DNA of 64,000 bases from Stenopsyche tienmushanensis (taxonomy: Eukaryota > Arthropoda > Insecta > Trichoptera > Stenopsychidae), in assembly GCA_008973525.1 (NCBI GenBank), contig WACJ01000126.1, positions 1,736,001-1,800,000 on the forward strand. The letters run 5' to 3'. The notes beneath the pieces were generated by a model. It was given only the letters and a program-made list of their open reading frames with translations, did no database searches and was not told the origin of the DNA. Position numbers and translations under genes: made by a program. Shown here in pieces: positions 54,401 through 64,000 of the stretch (the stretch's first letter is position 1; each line of letters starts with the position of its first letter).

Positions 54401-57400
54401 AGGTGGATCTACTGCGACCACCAACACTGGAAACGATGTAAACCAACAGCAAAGAAAAGGTTTTTATGAAAATAAAATTAATTTTGCAAAAAAATAGATA
54501 TTTCTACAAATATTCTCTGGCTGGATTAAAATTTATAGATACATTTTTGATAAGTGAGTTGAATTTTGTGATTAGTACCAATGAAAAAGCTATTCACAAA
54601 TAACTGACATTTAAAGTTCAGCTCCCAAAATGGAAAATAACGATAACATTTAAAAAAATAAATTCAACTTTTATAGGCGTGGTAGGGCAAATTGGTTTGA
54701 ACCAGGTAGTGGTAGTGATGTATCCACGTTTCATCCATTGTCGCATACCGCATGAAAAATCCTTTTTATTGCGCTGAAACGGCTCCAAACAGCGCTCTGA
54801 ATTGTGGACGCGTTGAACGAGTGTGAGCAAACGCGGTACCCACTTCGAACAGAGCTTTCTCATGAATAAATGTTGATGCAAAATGGCCTTCTAATATATT
54901 TAATGCATCAGCTATCCCGCACAACTTAAATTTTAATACAATTAACACCACTGTAACTTGTGAACTAATCGTCAGATTATTATGAAATATCGACACGTAT
55001 TATTTGAAGATTGTCATTTCCTAAGAATCAAATGGACGTAACAATAGTATATGTGTGAAATATATGTGATGTGTATTTAGCAACACACAGTCACATCTTC
55101 TTCTTAACAATCTTCATTTAAAATTAACTAATTCTAGGAGCTGAGAAGTTTAAATAATTTAGTATTATTAAAATTGACAAATCAATAGGGCCATCTATGA
55201 CGTGTTTTATTCATGGACAATTCTGCAGAATATTGTGTACATATTACAAATCACTAGGGTCTATTAGAGAGGAACGCTTACAACCAGGGATTCGAACCGA
55301 AACTGAACCGAAAACCAGTATAAGTAATTTTTTAGGCATAGAAGTCACATTTCTTATAAACAACATTTTTGACTCCGATTTGTCTAATCCCTCTTTTCTT
55401 CGTTATTGCTTAAACATTGGCCGATCCAGCCGGCATAAGCCCGCTGGGCAAAACAACTCCCCCCTCCCCCGATCAGTTTTCTTCGAATAATTTCGTTTTG
55501 TAATGAGAGTTCGTAATCGTTCTGTAGATATGTTCGGGTATGGCGTTCGATGGCAAGGCGCTCATTCAGTCATATCAACGATTCGAAAAGTGGACCGATT
55601 GGACACTCCGTCCTCTTTTAGGGCTTTTTGCGGCATTTTCTATGATCTTGCGTCTTCATCCTACACTCGTGCATCGATGGCAAGATCGTGTTGTAAAGGT
55701 ACCCCTACACAGTCTAAATATTCTCAAATATTGCGATCCATAGCGCTTCATTTTCAATGCCGTGTTTATATTTCTAAAAATACAATATTATTATTTATTC
55801 AAAGCATTATTTCAAACATAACATTTACGACCTCTTTTTTACTTTTGTAACGTTTAAATTAAATCTTCGCCCAAGTTAAGATCACAATAAATGGTAGAAA
55901 GCCACGTAAATCAATTGTTTACTTAAGACTCAGTTTGGCACCAAAAGTGACTCTATTTGAAACGCTATTTTGGGGCCCAATAATATCAACAGTGTCAAGG
56001 TTAATTTATTGATATACAAGCTTGACTCACGCTGCGCGGTCCTGAGAGAATTTGTTGAAATTATTCCATTAATAGCATACGGTTGAATAATTTCTAAAAG
56101 AAGATATTAAAAAATTATGCACTGGGTTTCAATATTATATAAATATGTATACCGTATTATTGTAACGGAATAACAGTGTGTACTATTATTACATATCTCG
56201 ACTATTTTAATTAATAACTGTGCTAAATTGGGATTGAAATCAGCTGAGCTGAAATAAATATCATCCTTGAAATACATCTGTATTGATTAGACGTGAATCA
56301 TGTGTTTATTTATATCCTAACATACGCTGGAATTTCAATTAATTCATGAAAGACTGTCTTTAAACATTGCCATAATTATCAATGAACATAAATGAATTGC
56401 TAATTCAAACGTAATAGTAAAACATTTGCAATTTATATTTTATTAAAATATTTGATCCATAATGAATATCATCTATTTATTTAAAAATATACTGTTTTAA
56501 TATGCATTGAATTTATTTGCAGAGATATTGCCGGCACGTTACATCCTCGCCATTCTAGGATCCATCGGCATGGGTATAATTTACGGATTGAAAGTCAATC
56601 TATCAGTTGCGCTGGTAGGGATGCTGAATCATACGGCCCTCAATAAAGATTCACATTCTTCATCCAACGGACATGTGATAGTCGACGAGGAGTCAGTGCG
56701 AAGCACAAAACAGTACAAAAGTAGTCGAGGTGAGATCATCGTATTATTGGTAATTTGTAGGTCTTCATTGGGCAATGAACGAAGAGATTTAATCAGCATG
56801 ATTGACTGATACAAATTCATTTTTGGATAGTTGATATAAGGGTCACCGAAGAGACTATAAATGTCCGATGCTAATTGAAGATTGTTACACTCGGTAAATT
56901 GCGTGGCGACCTAAATTAATTGAATTGCATTGTTGTGTGAATAAAATCGTTTGAGTTATTGAATCGTACGCTTTATGTTTGATATTTTAATATTCGATGC
57001 AATTTATGATTTGTAGGATGGCCCCTTTGTATGGTCTGAGCCGCTACAAGGAATGCTTTTGAGCTGTTATTTTTGGGGCTATTTTGTTTCGCAGATTCCA
57101 GGTTATGATTCTTTTTGATTGTGAATGTATTGAAAATTTAAAACGGATATGTAATTATGAATATTTTTAGGCGGCAGAGTTGCAGAAATGTTTTCTGCTA
57201 AATGGGTGATGTTTTTCAGCGTATTCATCAACATTGTCTGCACTCTGCTTACACCGTTGATGGCCGTCTGGCATCATTTCGGAGTCGTGGCTATGAGAAT
57301 AGGTGAAGGTATTGGCGGTGTAAGTTCTATATAAACTGATTTTTCATTTAGTGAAGCTTTTTGATTGGTTTTCTGTTGTTTACCAAAATATAAAATTAGA

Positions 57401-60400
57401 TTGATCTGTGCATATAATCTTAGTGTTGTCGTGGTTTAACAGCTTCGATAAAAATACTAGTAGATATAAAAGACATTTGATTGTGTATATATTAGGCATG
57501 ATGGATTTTTATTAATAGATTTGATTTTTATAGTAATATTATGGTGTAATGTTAAGTATATTAACAATATTTGGTATACGGACAGAACGCTACTATAAAA
57601 TGTTTCATTATAAATTACATAGAGCACGTCACCAATGGTTTAACTATAGAAAACTTAATAGGAAATATGTATAATCTAATAAACAGCTGAAAACATCAGA
57701 CTTATGCAGCAGCTGTTGATTTTTATTTGCATTTTAATAGCATTGTAAGATAACGGTCGCTTTGCACTGCATATATATCATACACTGAATGGAAAATATG
57801 CTTAAATGCTTAAAAATCGATATAAATTACTGTTGTTTATGTCAGGGGACTGTGTATCTAAATGATATATACGGTTTTAGTAGCAAAATTGATTTTTTTC
57901 AAATTTATTTCCATAAACTTTGGAGCTTAAGAATTGTGTAACTTAGCAATAAGGTGTTTGATATATTAAAATCAATTTATATTGATACTGTACGCTATAT
58001 AGGAAGATTAGAAGAAGTTAAATACGAAATATATAGTAATTTATACTTTTTCAATATAATATTGGCCTGAGACGTTACTGAGAAACGCTCAAATACATTT
58101 TAAATACGAAGAATACAATGTATTTATTTTTATTATATTTTTGTTTTGTTTATATATTCGTTACATCAAAATTTTATATATTCACAAACCGCAATAAAAT
58201 ATATTGATATTAATTTTCATATATTTCAATCATGATTGGTTTTTAGTTTTATAAAAAGCTTGGAATTGTTGGATTTATATTCACTCTGTCTTTCAAAGAT
58301 TTCCTATCGAGACGAGCGCAAAAGCGTCCTTCGATACGTTCATCCCGCTGGATGAGCGTTCTAAACGAAGCTCGGAGCTCATGCTATCTTCAATATCGAG
58401 TGAACGACGAGGTGAATGTATGATATTCAGACGAGATTGATGAATGAATATTGAAGAGGCTCTGCAGTGCACATATGATGATGACGTTGGAATAACTTGC
58501 ATGGTTGTTGTATTTAAAAGGGACTAGCGCTTCCGGCTCTGTATTGTTTGGTTGGACGCTGGGCGCTTCCAAACGAACGTGGAAAAATGACATCCATGCT
58601 TTACATAGGTACCACTCTCGGCGCGGCTAAAGCTTATTTCACCGGAACCAACGTGCTGAGAATATTCGGTAAGTGCGTCGTAAATACTGTACAAATTACA
58701 TTATTCTTCATCGATTCTATTTTATAAACGCACGCTTGATTTCCTCTATATCACGCTAATACGATTGAATTGAATTTTATAGATTTATTTGGAGATTTCC
58801 AATTGCAATCATACAATTGTAAGTTGTTAACGTCAAGTATCGATGAAACATTTTATACGCTTAATCAGTATTGGTCTATGTTACGTATTTGAATGAATTT
58901 TAATGCATGATTGTAAAATATGCTTAGTAAGAATTAATTAGCACAAAATGCTTGTTAAATTATTTTGTAAATAATGTAAATTAATATTTATTGATTCACG
59001 ATAAATCAAGTAAATACCTATATAAATTTGAGAATTTATCTATATATATTTCATAATAAAAATGATTTTCTTATATACGCTATATTTCAAATTCTAAATT
59101 CACTCGTGTGCTTTCATAATTTCTTCACAAATCTGAACTATTCATTGAATTTATTTCCTTTTTTATAATTTAACATTGAAATTTCAATACTAAAAAAACA
59201 CAACCGGCAGTGGCATACATTTTAAACAATAAATTGAATACGATTCATTGAAAAATCTTCAGTAATTGATGTAAATAAGTCTGTTATCATTTGTATTAAA
59301 CGATGGCCATTAAAAAGTGAACATAGTTTGTAGATATGTATATATAATTAATTTAAATCAATATTTCATGTTAATCAATGATTATGTTATTGACGGACTA
59401 GGGTGTAACGTTTCCTGCTATGCACGTCTTATTATCCCGATGGGCTCCACCGGCTGAGCGCGGAGGGATGTCTGCTATTGTTTACGCAGGAACTGCTCTT
59501 GGTACGGTGCTCTCTATGTTACTTGCTGGCCTTCTATCCGCACAACTAGGTAAAACATCTTTCAATTTTCACTTGAGTTGCTTCCTATTTCACATCTATC
59601 TATTTCTACGTGCATATATTCATAATTTATTATATCAACTACCATAAGCATAAGTATTTTTAATACAATATAAGCCTATTTGTTTCTCTCGTTAGTTTTA
59701 TAGGGAAGATCTATTTAATTTTGGATACATTTCATCAAGTTAAAAAGCAATAATAACAGTTTTCAATCAATTCACTCCGACGGCTCACGGAGTTGATTGA
59801 CGGAATTGGTTAATATATCTTAAAGATTATTACATTACGAGGTGAATTTACATATCAAACATCTTGAGCTTAAAATACTTATTCAAACAGATCTTAGTTC
59901 TGTATGAAATTGTTTGTCGTTGATTAATAAGATACATATAGATGAGGAGACACTCTAAATTGTGAGTGAGGAATGATCCGAGATGCATTTAAGCATTACG
60001 TATGTCTTCTGATGGAACGACTATACTCTTTGTATTCCAGAAAGTTTCAGTAAAATACATAAGGTCTTCTCAAGGTATGATATACGCGGGGATGGATTTG
60101 GAAGACGTCTTAGTTCCATTGTTTTAAATTTGATATACAATATACAAATATATTACAAGCATCGTATAACAAAATGTATTCATAATAGACGCAAATAAAA
60201 TGTTTTAAACTATTTTATTAAAGGTTGGGAGTCTGTATTCTACGTTATGGGCGGTTTATCTTGCATTTGGTGCTTTTTGTGGATATACTTCGTGCAAGAT
60301 TCTCCGCAGCAGCAGGCTTTGATGAGCCAAACGGAGCGAGATATGATCCTGCAATCGTTGGGAAGGGGCAACAAAGAAAATGAAAAGGTACGATATAATT

Positions 60401-61478
60401 TAAATGGAAATATTTCTTAGATTTATCTTTTACAAGCATACAATACTTTCAGAAGCTTCCCGTTCCGTGGAAAGCCGTCTTGACGTCGCCGCCATTTTTA
60501 GCAATTTTGGTGGCGCATACGTGTTCCAATTGGGGCTGGTACATGCTGTTGATTGAATTGCCGTTTTATATGAAACAGGTTTTGAAATTCAACATAACGG
60601 AGGTGCGTAGCAATATCAACGGTCATCATAAATTTTGAACGAGATTAATAAGATTGAATCATTTTAGAATGCAGTTATTACGGCGATACCTTTCTTGACG
60701 CTTTGGGTATTTAGTTTGGGTTTAAGTAAACTTCTTGATCACTTGAAAATTAAAGGAATTATAACGACGACAATTTCTCGAAAAATTGGCACTCTTTTTG
60801 GTAAGCTATCGAAATATTATAATACTTTATTGAAATATTTCGGCTCAAACAATATGATTTACATTTTTTAATATTGAATAGCATCTTTGGTTCCGATGGT
60901 TTGTTTATTGAGTCTTTGCTACGTCGGATGCTATCGAACACTGGCTGTTATACTCATGGGCGTCGGTGTAACCTGTATAGGCGGAATGTTCTGCGGATTC
61001 CTATCGAATCATATTGATATCGCTCCTAATTTCGCTGGTAATTGTAACAAAAATAATGCATTTATTATAGATTTGATTGAGCATTCAGATAATAATTTAT
61101 TATATTTTTAGGTACACTCATGGCGCTTACTAATACTAGTGCAACGTTGCCTGGTATAATTGTTCCTATATTTGTAGGCCAACTTACGCACGGAAATGTA
61201 AAATATATAATTTAAAAACATAAGTTTTGATACAAACACCTTTTTGGAAATAACATTAACAATTTTATTTATTTTAGCAAACCATATCGGCGTGGAGGAT
61301 TATCTTTTTCGTCACAATCGCTTTATACATAATCGAAATATTGGTATACATGTTATTCGGTTCAGGCGAGGAACAACCGTGGAATAAACCGATTAAGAAC
61401 CGAGATTTGGAAGAAACAGAAGATCATCCATTGCATGAAAAAATTGATAATAACTTCTTCGAAAAAACTGATGATTAG
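48416..61478 (+). CDS. SLC17-family anion transporter (sialin / inorganic phosphate cotransporter-like MFS)
   Basis: Exons 56523-56729, 57017-57101, 57171-57319, 59402-59549, 60224-60387, 60453-60602, 60668-60800, 60882-61037, 61112-61197 and 61278-61478 encode a 12-helix MFS protein of about 500 residues. A probable first exon at 48416-48452 (MKEVQAKGSPLG) has the required phase-1 donor. SLC17 signatures are ILPARYILAILGSIGMGIIY, LKVNLSVALVGM, WSEPLQGMLLSCYFWGY, RIGEGIGGGVTFPAMH and RWAPPAERG. The family moves organic anions or phosphate with H+ or Na+ across vesicular, lysosomal or plasma membranes. All later junctions are in phase, but 56729 to 57017 is off by one base, implying a missed micro-exon or an indel. 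An alternative version of exon 59402-59549 lies at 58521-58668. The exact substrate cannot be told. Confidence 0.88.
49990..50400 (-). mobile_element. piggyBac-like transposase C-terminal remnant, copy 2
   Basis: A minus-strand frame reads LLELTDKY, ISDNYFIAFYV, IPLSTVHYN and EEAQKPQIMLFYDTIS. These correspond to the piggyBac blocks with a conserved D in the DN(W/F)F region, LLSTMH, and KPEIIxFYNxTK (third catalytic region). The DNA also matches 45345-45690 in copy 1, and both continue into a shared block tctaggtgtataaatagaaa near 50331-50350. Confidence 0.7.
50490..50840 (+). repeat. dispersed repeat copy (GGACCGGTTGGACAC family)
   Basis: The core ggtccgaagagcggaccggt then tggacatacacagacgct is at 50573-50610. 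The 3' part (ttggccagcttccccccgcg, ctcagaatgctagtg, cgtgcgagttggcatg) matches the 18850-19310 copy. It lies in intron 1 of the SLC17 gene. Confidence 0.6.
52065..52292 (+). mobile_element. mariner-like solo end next to a hAT C-terminal fragment
   Basis: 52065-52095 (gaggttcatccagaaagtaa, gtgtac) resembles the terminal repeats of the MITE at 16881. At 52229-52292 the frame ASKIRSRQNDETLDALMLLQ matches the hAT dimerisation fragment at 38768-38875. Two unrelated pieces sit side by side; a long open frame spanning both is accidental. Confidence 0.5.
52640..52880. other. GC-rich patch without identity
   Basis: A GC-rich block with a 79-codon plus-strand frame. The frame has no recognised motif, signal peptide or splice context. 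I see no reason to call it a gene. Confidence 0.25.
52950..53530 (+). mobile_element. LINE-associated repeat fragment
   Basis: Blocks gggaatgtggacctactgat, tacagaagtg and actatcctcaacagcctaga match 2265-2345, and gacgcggagtgaaag (53376-53390) matches 2028-2042. The order differs from the 2 kb copy, so rearrangement or more than one insertion is likely. No long coding frame remains. Confidence 0.55.
54252..54497 (+). CDS. small cysteine-rich protein, candidate gene
   Basis: An ATG-started frame of 81 codons encodes an acidic, cysteine-rich N-terminal half. MSECEIELCSDDCGCCILDT is followed by SDDGTCDCEFICIQSCIDS, CKPFYYCCLDQ and a Ser/Thr/Asn/Gln-rich tail. About 14 of the first 50 residues are Cys in a CxC, CGCC and CC arrangement, unlikely by chance in AT-rich DNA. 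A good acceptor (ttgttgcag, ending near 54209) lies about 43 bases before the ATG, so a noncoding first exon may exist upstream. The end could instead be a donor near 54462 (aaaag|gttttt). There is no signal peptide, so a cytosolic or metal-binding role is possible, but I do not recognise the family. It sits on the same strand inside SLC17 intron 1. Confidence 0.5.
   Translation: MSECEIELCSDDCGCCILDTSDDGTCDCEFICIQSCIDSCKPFYYCCLDQGGSTATTNTGNDVNQQQRKGFYENKINFAKK
54680..54996 (-). mobile_element. mariner fragment, linker and DETW region
   Basis: On the minus strand: [37 protein letters not shown] and, in another frame, [29 protein letters not shown], then [10 protein letters not shown]. This matches the 41425-41700 copy but retains more of the linker. 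Frames are shifted, so it is dead. Confidence 0.8.
55500..55790 (+). repeat. dispersed repeat copy (GGACCGGTTGGACAC family), longest version
   Basis: Order of blocks: gagagttcgtaatcgttctg, gatatgttcgggtatggc, cgattcgaaaagtggaccga then ttggacac, catcgatggcaagatcgtg, gtaaaggtacccctacac, and tccatagcgcttcattttca. The last two blocks also occur separately at 43345-43392 and 1079-1130. This copy links pieces that are scattered elsewhere. Confidence 0.65.
58521..58668 (+). other. candidate mutually exclusive (duplicated) exon of the SLC17 gene
   Basis: Between SLC17 exons 57171-57319 and 59402-59549 lies a second open exon with a usable acceptor (tatttaaaag|gga) and a strong donor (ttcg|gtaagt). 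It is 148 bases, identical in length and phase (0 in, 1 out) to exon 59402-59549. It encodes GLALPALYCLVGRWALPNER then GKMTSMLYIGTTLGA, against GVTFPAMHVLLSRWAPPAER then GGMSAIVYAGTALGT. By eye 17 of 49 residues are identical, including RWAxPxERG and the YxGTxLG core. The second half (AKAYFTGTNVLRIF) diverges and looks less hydrophobic. It is either an alternative exon or a decaying duplicate. Confidence 0.65.
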
Positions 61479-61499
61479 AATAAAAAAGCGGATGAAAAA

Positions 61500-62560
61500 C
61501 GAGCAATACTAATTAGCGTTTTGATCAATTATCTCCAATCTATAATTCAAAGATTAATAACAACGCACCATGTGCATTTATCTCATTTTTAAATATGCAA
61601 TTAGTTTTTGTGTTATCCTTATTTGTTGCGTTTTATTAATGATTATTAAATTTAAATGTTAGACGACTTTATTATTGAATTAAGCCTATATCACTAATCA
61701 TATTTACATCGAATTACAATCGCGAGGAAGGTTCGGGAACATAACGAATATATATCGAATGCATTTCTGTAGTCTATGAGAATAATGATTAGTGATCTAG
61801 GTTTAATACAATGCAATACATAAAAACCAGATATTATTTCTATGAGTGTACTAAAAACTTGAATTACATTGAGGCATAGCATTACACTTCAAATTGCTTT
61901 AAAGTGAGCTTTATTATTAATTAGGTTTAAAGCATGATCTCTGTAGTGGTGTGTGCATAATAATTACAGTTATCGTTTGCATAATAAATTTTAACCAAAG
62001 ACCAGCAGTAACTTTCTACTGGAATAACACGTTAACAAATAAAATCTCAACGTGTTTTTCATAAAAAATAGTTTTAACGCATGACGATAAGCTGGAAAAA
62101 TACATTTATCAAACCATAACAATGCTTAAAGATCGATGTTTTACTAATTTTAACATATGTTAATCGAATAAGAATATAATATTACATAGCGTAAGATATT
62201 TTAAATTTATAAAAAACTATATTATATAAAAATAAAATACTAAAATACATTTTATTATTTAAATACTAACTATCAAGTTATGCAGAATGATTTAAAATTT
62301 TAAATATTACAACGGCTTACATTGAAAGAAAGCTATATTCCAAAAATAATTTAAAATACCTCAACGGAGAAGAGGTTTGAAAGAAGACGGCGATTATTCA
62401 TTTTAAAAATGTGGTCTGATTATGTTAGTTCTTAAGGAAGTATATTGATTTACATAAATGTTGAACGCTCTAAACTTATATATTTAAAAGTTATAATGTA
62501 AATAAACATATATTTAGAAAATGTAATTGTTTTTCTCCTCCACTTTATAAATGTTTACAA
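61500..62560 (+). other. SLC17 3'UTR and intergenic AT-rich region
   Basis: After the SLC17 stop the sequence is AT-rich and gene-free. A canonical AATAAA lies at 62038-62043, about 560 bases past the stop, with others further on. The true end is not determined. Confidence 0.4.
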
Positions 62561-62880
62561 CAAATCTCCCCTTGCCGTCTCAAGGGGGCAGCAATGTTTC
62601 TTGCGGCTGCCTCGTGCAGCTCACTACAAGGGACGTCTCAAGTCACGGGACAATCCGAGGGTCAGACACACCGGTGTGCTTCTCATTTTAGCCTGAAGGA
62701 CCAAGACGAGGACGAGGGCATTCATCAGTATCAATAAGGCTCTGCCAAATCAGTACGGACTCATAGTATACGATGGAATCCTTTTTATCTCCGTAGAGAG
62801 GAAGGTTCTCTTCAGGATTCACCCCCACCGCTTGCCTGAGACAAAGCAACAATCAAAACAATGGATTGAAAGGGGAGAAT
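62560..62880. other. GC-richer unclassified block
   Basis: Composition is clearly richer in GC than both flanks, with sharp edges. Broken frames and a ctccgtagagaggaaggttc segment vaguely recall the LINE 3' tails at 3250 and 24430. Probably an old retrotransposon fragment, but I cannot show it. Confidence 0.3.
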
Positions 62881-63051
62881 CAGAAGGAAAAACAATCAAC
62901 CGGTGAGTTGTTAGGTTGAGTTTTTCTGGGTGTATTAAGTTTTTATATAAAATTCAGGGGCCAGATAAAGATCTTAGATTTATTGAACAAAATTTATTTC
63001 TATAAAACTATATTTACAAATTGGTTTAATTCCACACATATATTTTGGCTG

Positions 63052-63407
63052 CTAATGTGTCCTAACCATTTTTGCAAAATACGATGGCCCAAAATTAGAC
63101 GATCTATGCGGAATGATTAACTGACCGTATTTTGGCGCTGCCCGTCCTGCTCCAAATCTATACAGAGAGTACGCGGGTTTCACGGCCGTACTTAAATCTC
63201 TGGAAGACATTAAGATTAAATTAAGTGAGTCGTTCAATTTTATTACAAGAAAAATAAATAAATTATTACTTTATTGTCGCCTGTATTCCATCGCTTTCCC
63301 ATACACTTTTTAACGCCATGTGTACTACTCCGTCGTTTTGAATCGGGCAAAATGTGCACGTACTATAGACTACAGTTCCGCCGACGCGGCATAATTTTAA
63401 TGCATTG
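63052..63407 (-). CDS. NSUN4: NSUN4-like mitochondrial RNA (cytosine-5) methyltransferase, C-terminal exons (partial)
   Basis: Two minus-strand exons, 63407-63270 and 63199-63052, join in phase (AA|A) and end in a stop. The first reads NALKLCRVGGTVVYSTCTFC then PIQNDGVVHMAL. YSTC carries the catalytic TC cysteine motif of NOL1/NOP2/sun methyltransferases, followed by the family's LxxxQNExVV position. The second ends YGQLIIPHRSSNFGPSYFAK then MVRTH, matching the NSUN4 C-terminus (GELVIPNxxxNFGPMYFxKM), which distinguishes it from other NSUN proteins. NSUN4 methylates mitochondrial 12S rRNA and helps assemble the mitoribosome with MTERF4. Upstream exons with the SAM-binding fold must lie beyond 63407 and are probably mostly outside the window. 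Confidence 0.85.
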
Positions 63408-63432
63408 CTAAAAAGATTTATGTTGTTGATTA

Positions 63433-63612
<180 letters not shown>

Positions 63613-63673
63613 CTATGAATAAATTAAAAGACAGTCGTTACTATTTTCAAATTCAATTGCGTAAAATTTTCAG

Positions 63674-63963
63674 ACCCGAAACCACCAAAGTCCACATCTG
63701 GCGTTATATGTTGCCACAAAGCCAGTCAACGATCCCTAATCAAGTCAAATTTGCGGCAAACAATCGAGGAGTTATCACAAAGACTGGGATCTCATTGGGA
63801 CCATTTAAAACTCATTGGCAAAACAGATAGGATGGGAGTTATAAGTGAAGTTTATTGTGGACAATTAGAAGTTTTTAATCAAAAATTAAAAGAGAAATAT
63901 CCGTATCAATTCAACAGAAAGAAGATGAGGGTTTCGGGTCTTCCTAATATTTCAATTTTATAA
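63674..63963 (+). CDS. terminal exon of an unrecognised gene
   Basis: After a good acceptor (aaaattttcag, ending at 63673) a frame of 96 codons stays open to a stop at 63961-63963. It encodes a charged, helix-prone sequence with parts IKSNLRQTIEELSQRLGSHW, LKLIGKTDRMGVISEVYCGQ and KLKEKYPYQFNRKKMRV. I do not recognise the family. The required entry phase is 1. A candidate upstream ATG (63577, reading MPIS) lies just after a ttggcag acceptor, but the connecting donor is uncertain. It lies on the strand opposite to NSUN4 and probably within an NSUN4 intron or between its exons. Confidence 0.4.
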
Positions 63964-64000
63964 TTATGTAAAAACCTTATCAAATCCATTCTGGTCTTTA

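Noticed and set aside
55270..55320. tRNA B-box-like ggttcgaatccctggttg on the minus strand
   Set aside because: No matching A box, acceptor stem or anticodon arm can be folded around it.

Overview
This is a eukaryotic nuclear window, almost certainly from an insect. Genes are split by GT-AG introns, intergenic DNA is AT-rich, and decayed mariner, piggyBac, hAT and non-LTR elements are abundant. Proteins read from the spliced exons match animal families closely; RACK1 and the PP2A catalytic subunit have the canonical lengths of 317 and 309 residues. I cannot name the order or species from sequence alone. There are no CRISPR arrays, prokaryotic operons or rRNA genes.

Layout: 1-6.5 kb is transposon debris (a mariner, then a non-LTR retrotransposon 3' half) followed by AT-rich DNA and one GC-rich island at 5.7-5.9 kb. 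6.6-8.3 kb (minus strand) is RACK1 in five coding exons, with a TCT/TOP-type promoter and hairpin-forming GC-rich segments in two introns. 9.39-14.95 kb (plus strand) is the PP2A catalytic subunit (mts), head-to-head with RACK1, with a GC-AG intron. 15-21.6 kb is intergenic. 21.7-42.0 kb (minus strand) is a complete SLC25A16-type mitochondrial carrier of six coding exons (315 aa), whose introns are packed with MITEs, LINE and mariner fragments. 42-48 kb is intergenic transposon remains. 48.4-61.5 kb (plus strand) is an SLC17-family (sialin/phosphate-cotransporter-like) MFS transporter with a probable distant first exon, a candidate duplicated alternative exon and a candidate small cysteine-rich gene nested in intron 1. 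63.05-63.41 kb (minus strand) holds the last two exons of an NSUN4-like mitochondrial RNA methyltransferase, and 63.67-63.96 kb (plus strand) a probable terminal exon of an unrecognised gene.

The intact genes are mostly unrelated: ribosome scaffold and signalling (RACK1), Ser/Thr phosphatase (PP2A), mitochondrial cofactor transport (SLC25A16-like), anion transport (SLC17) and mitochondrial rRNA modification (NSUN4-like). I see no gene cluster acting as one pathway and no convincing new multi-gene system. The most interesting observations are the SLC17 exon pair of identical length and phase (58521-58668 and 59402-59549), the structured RACK1 introns, and an unclassified dispersed repeat seen at least five times.
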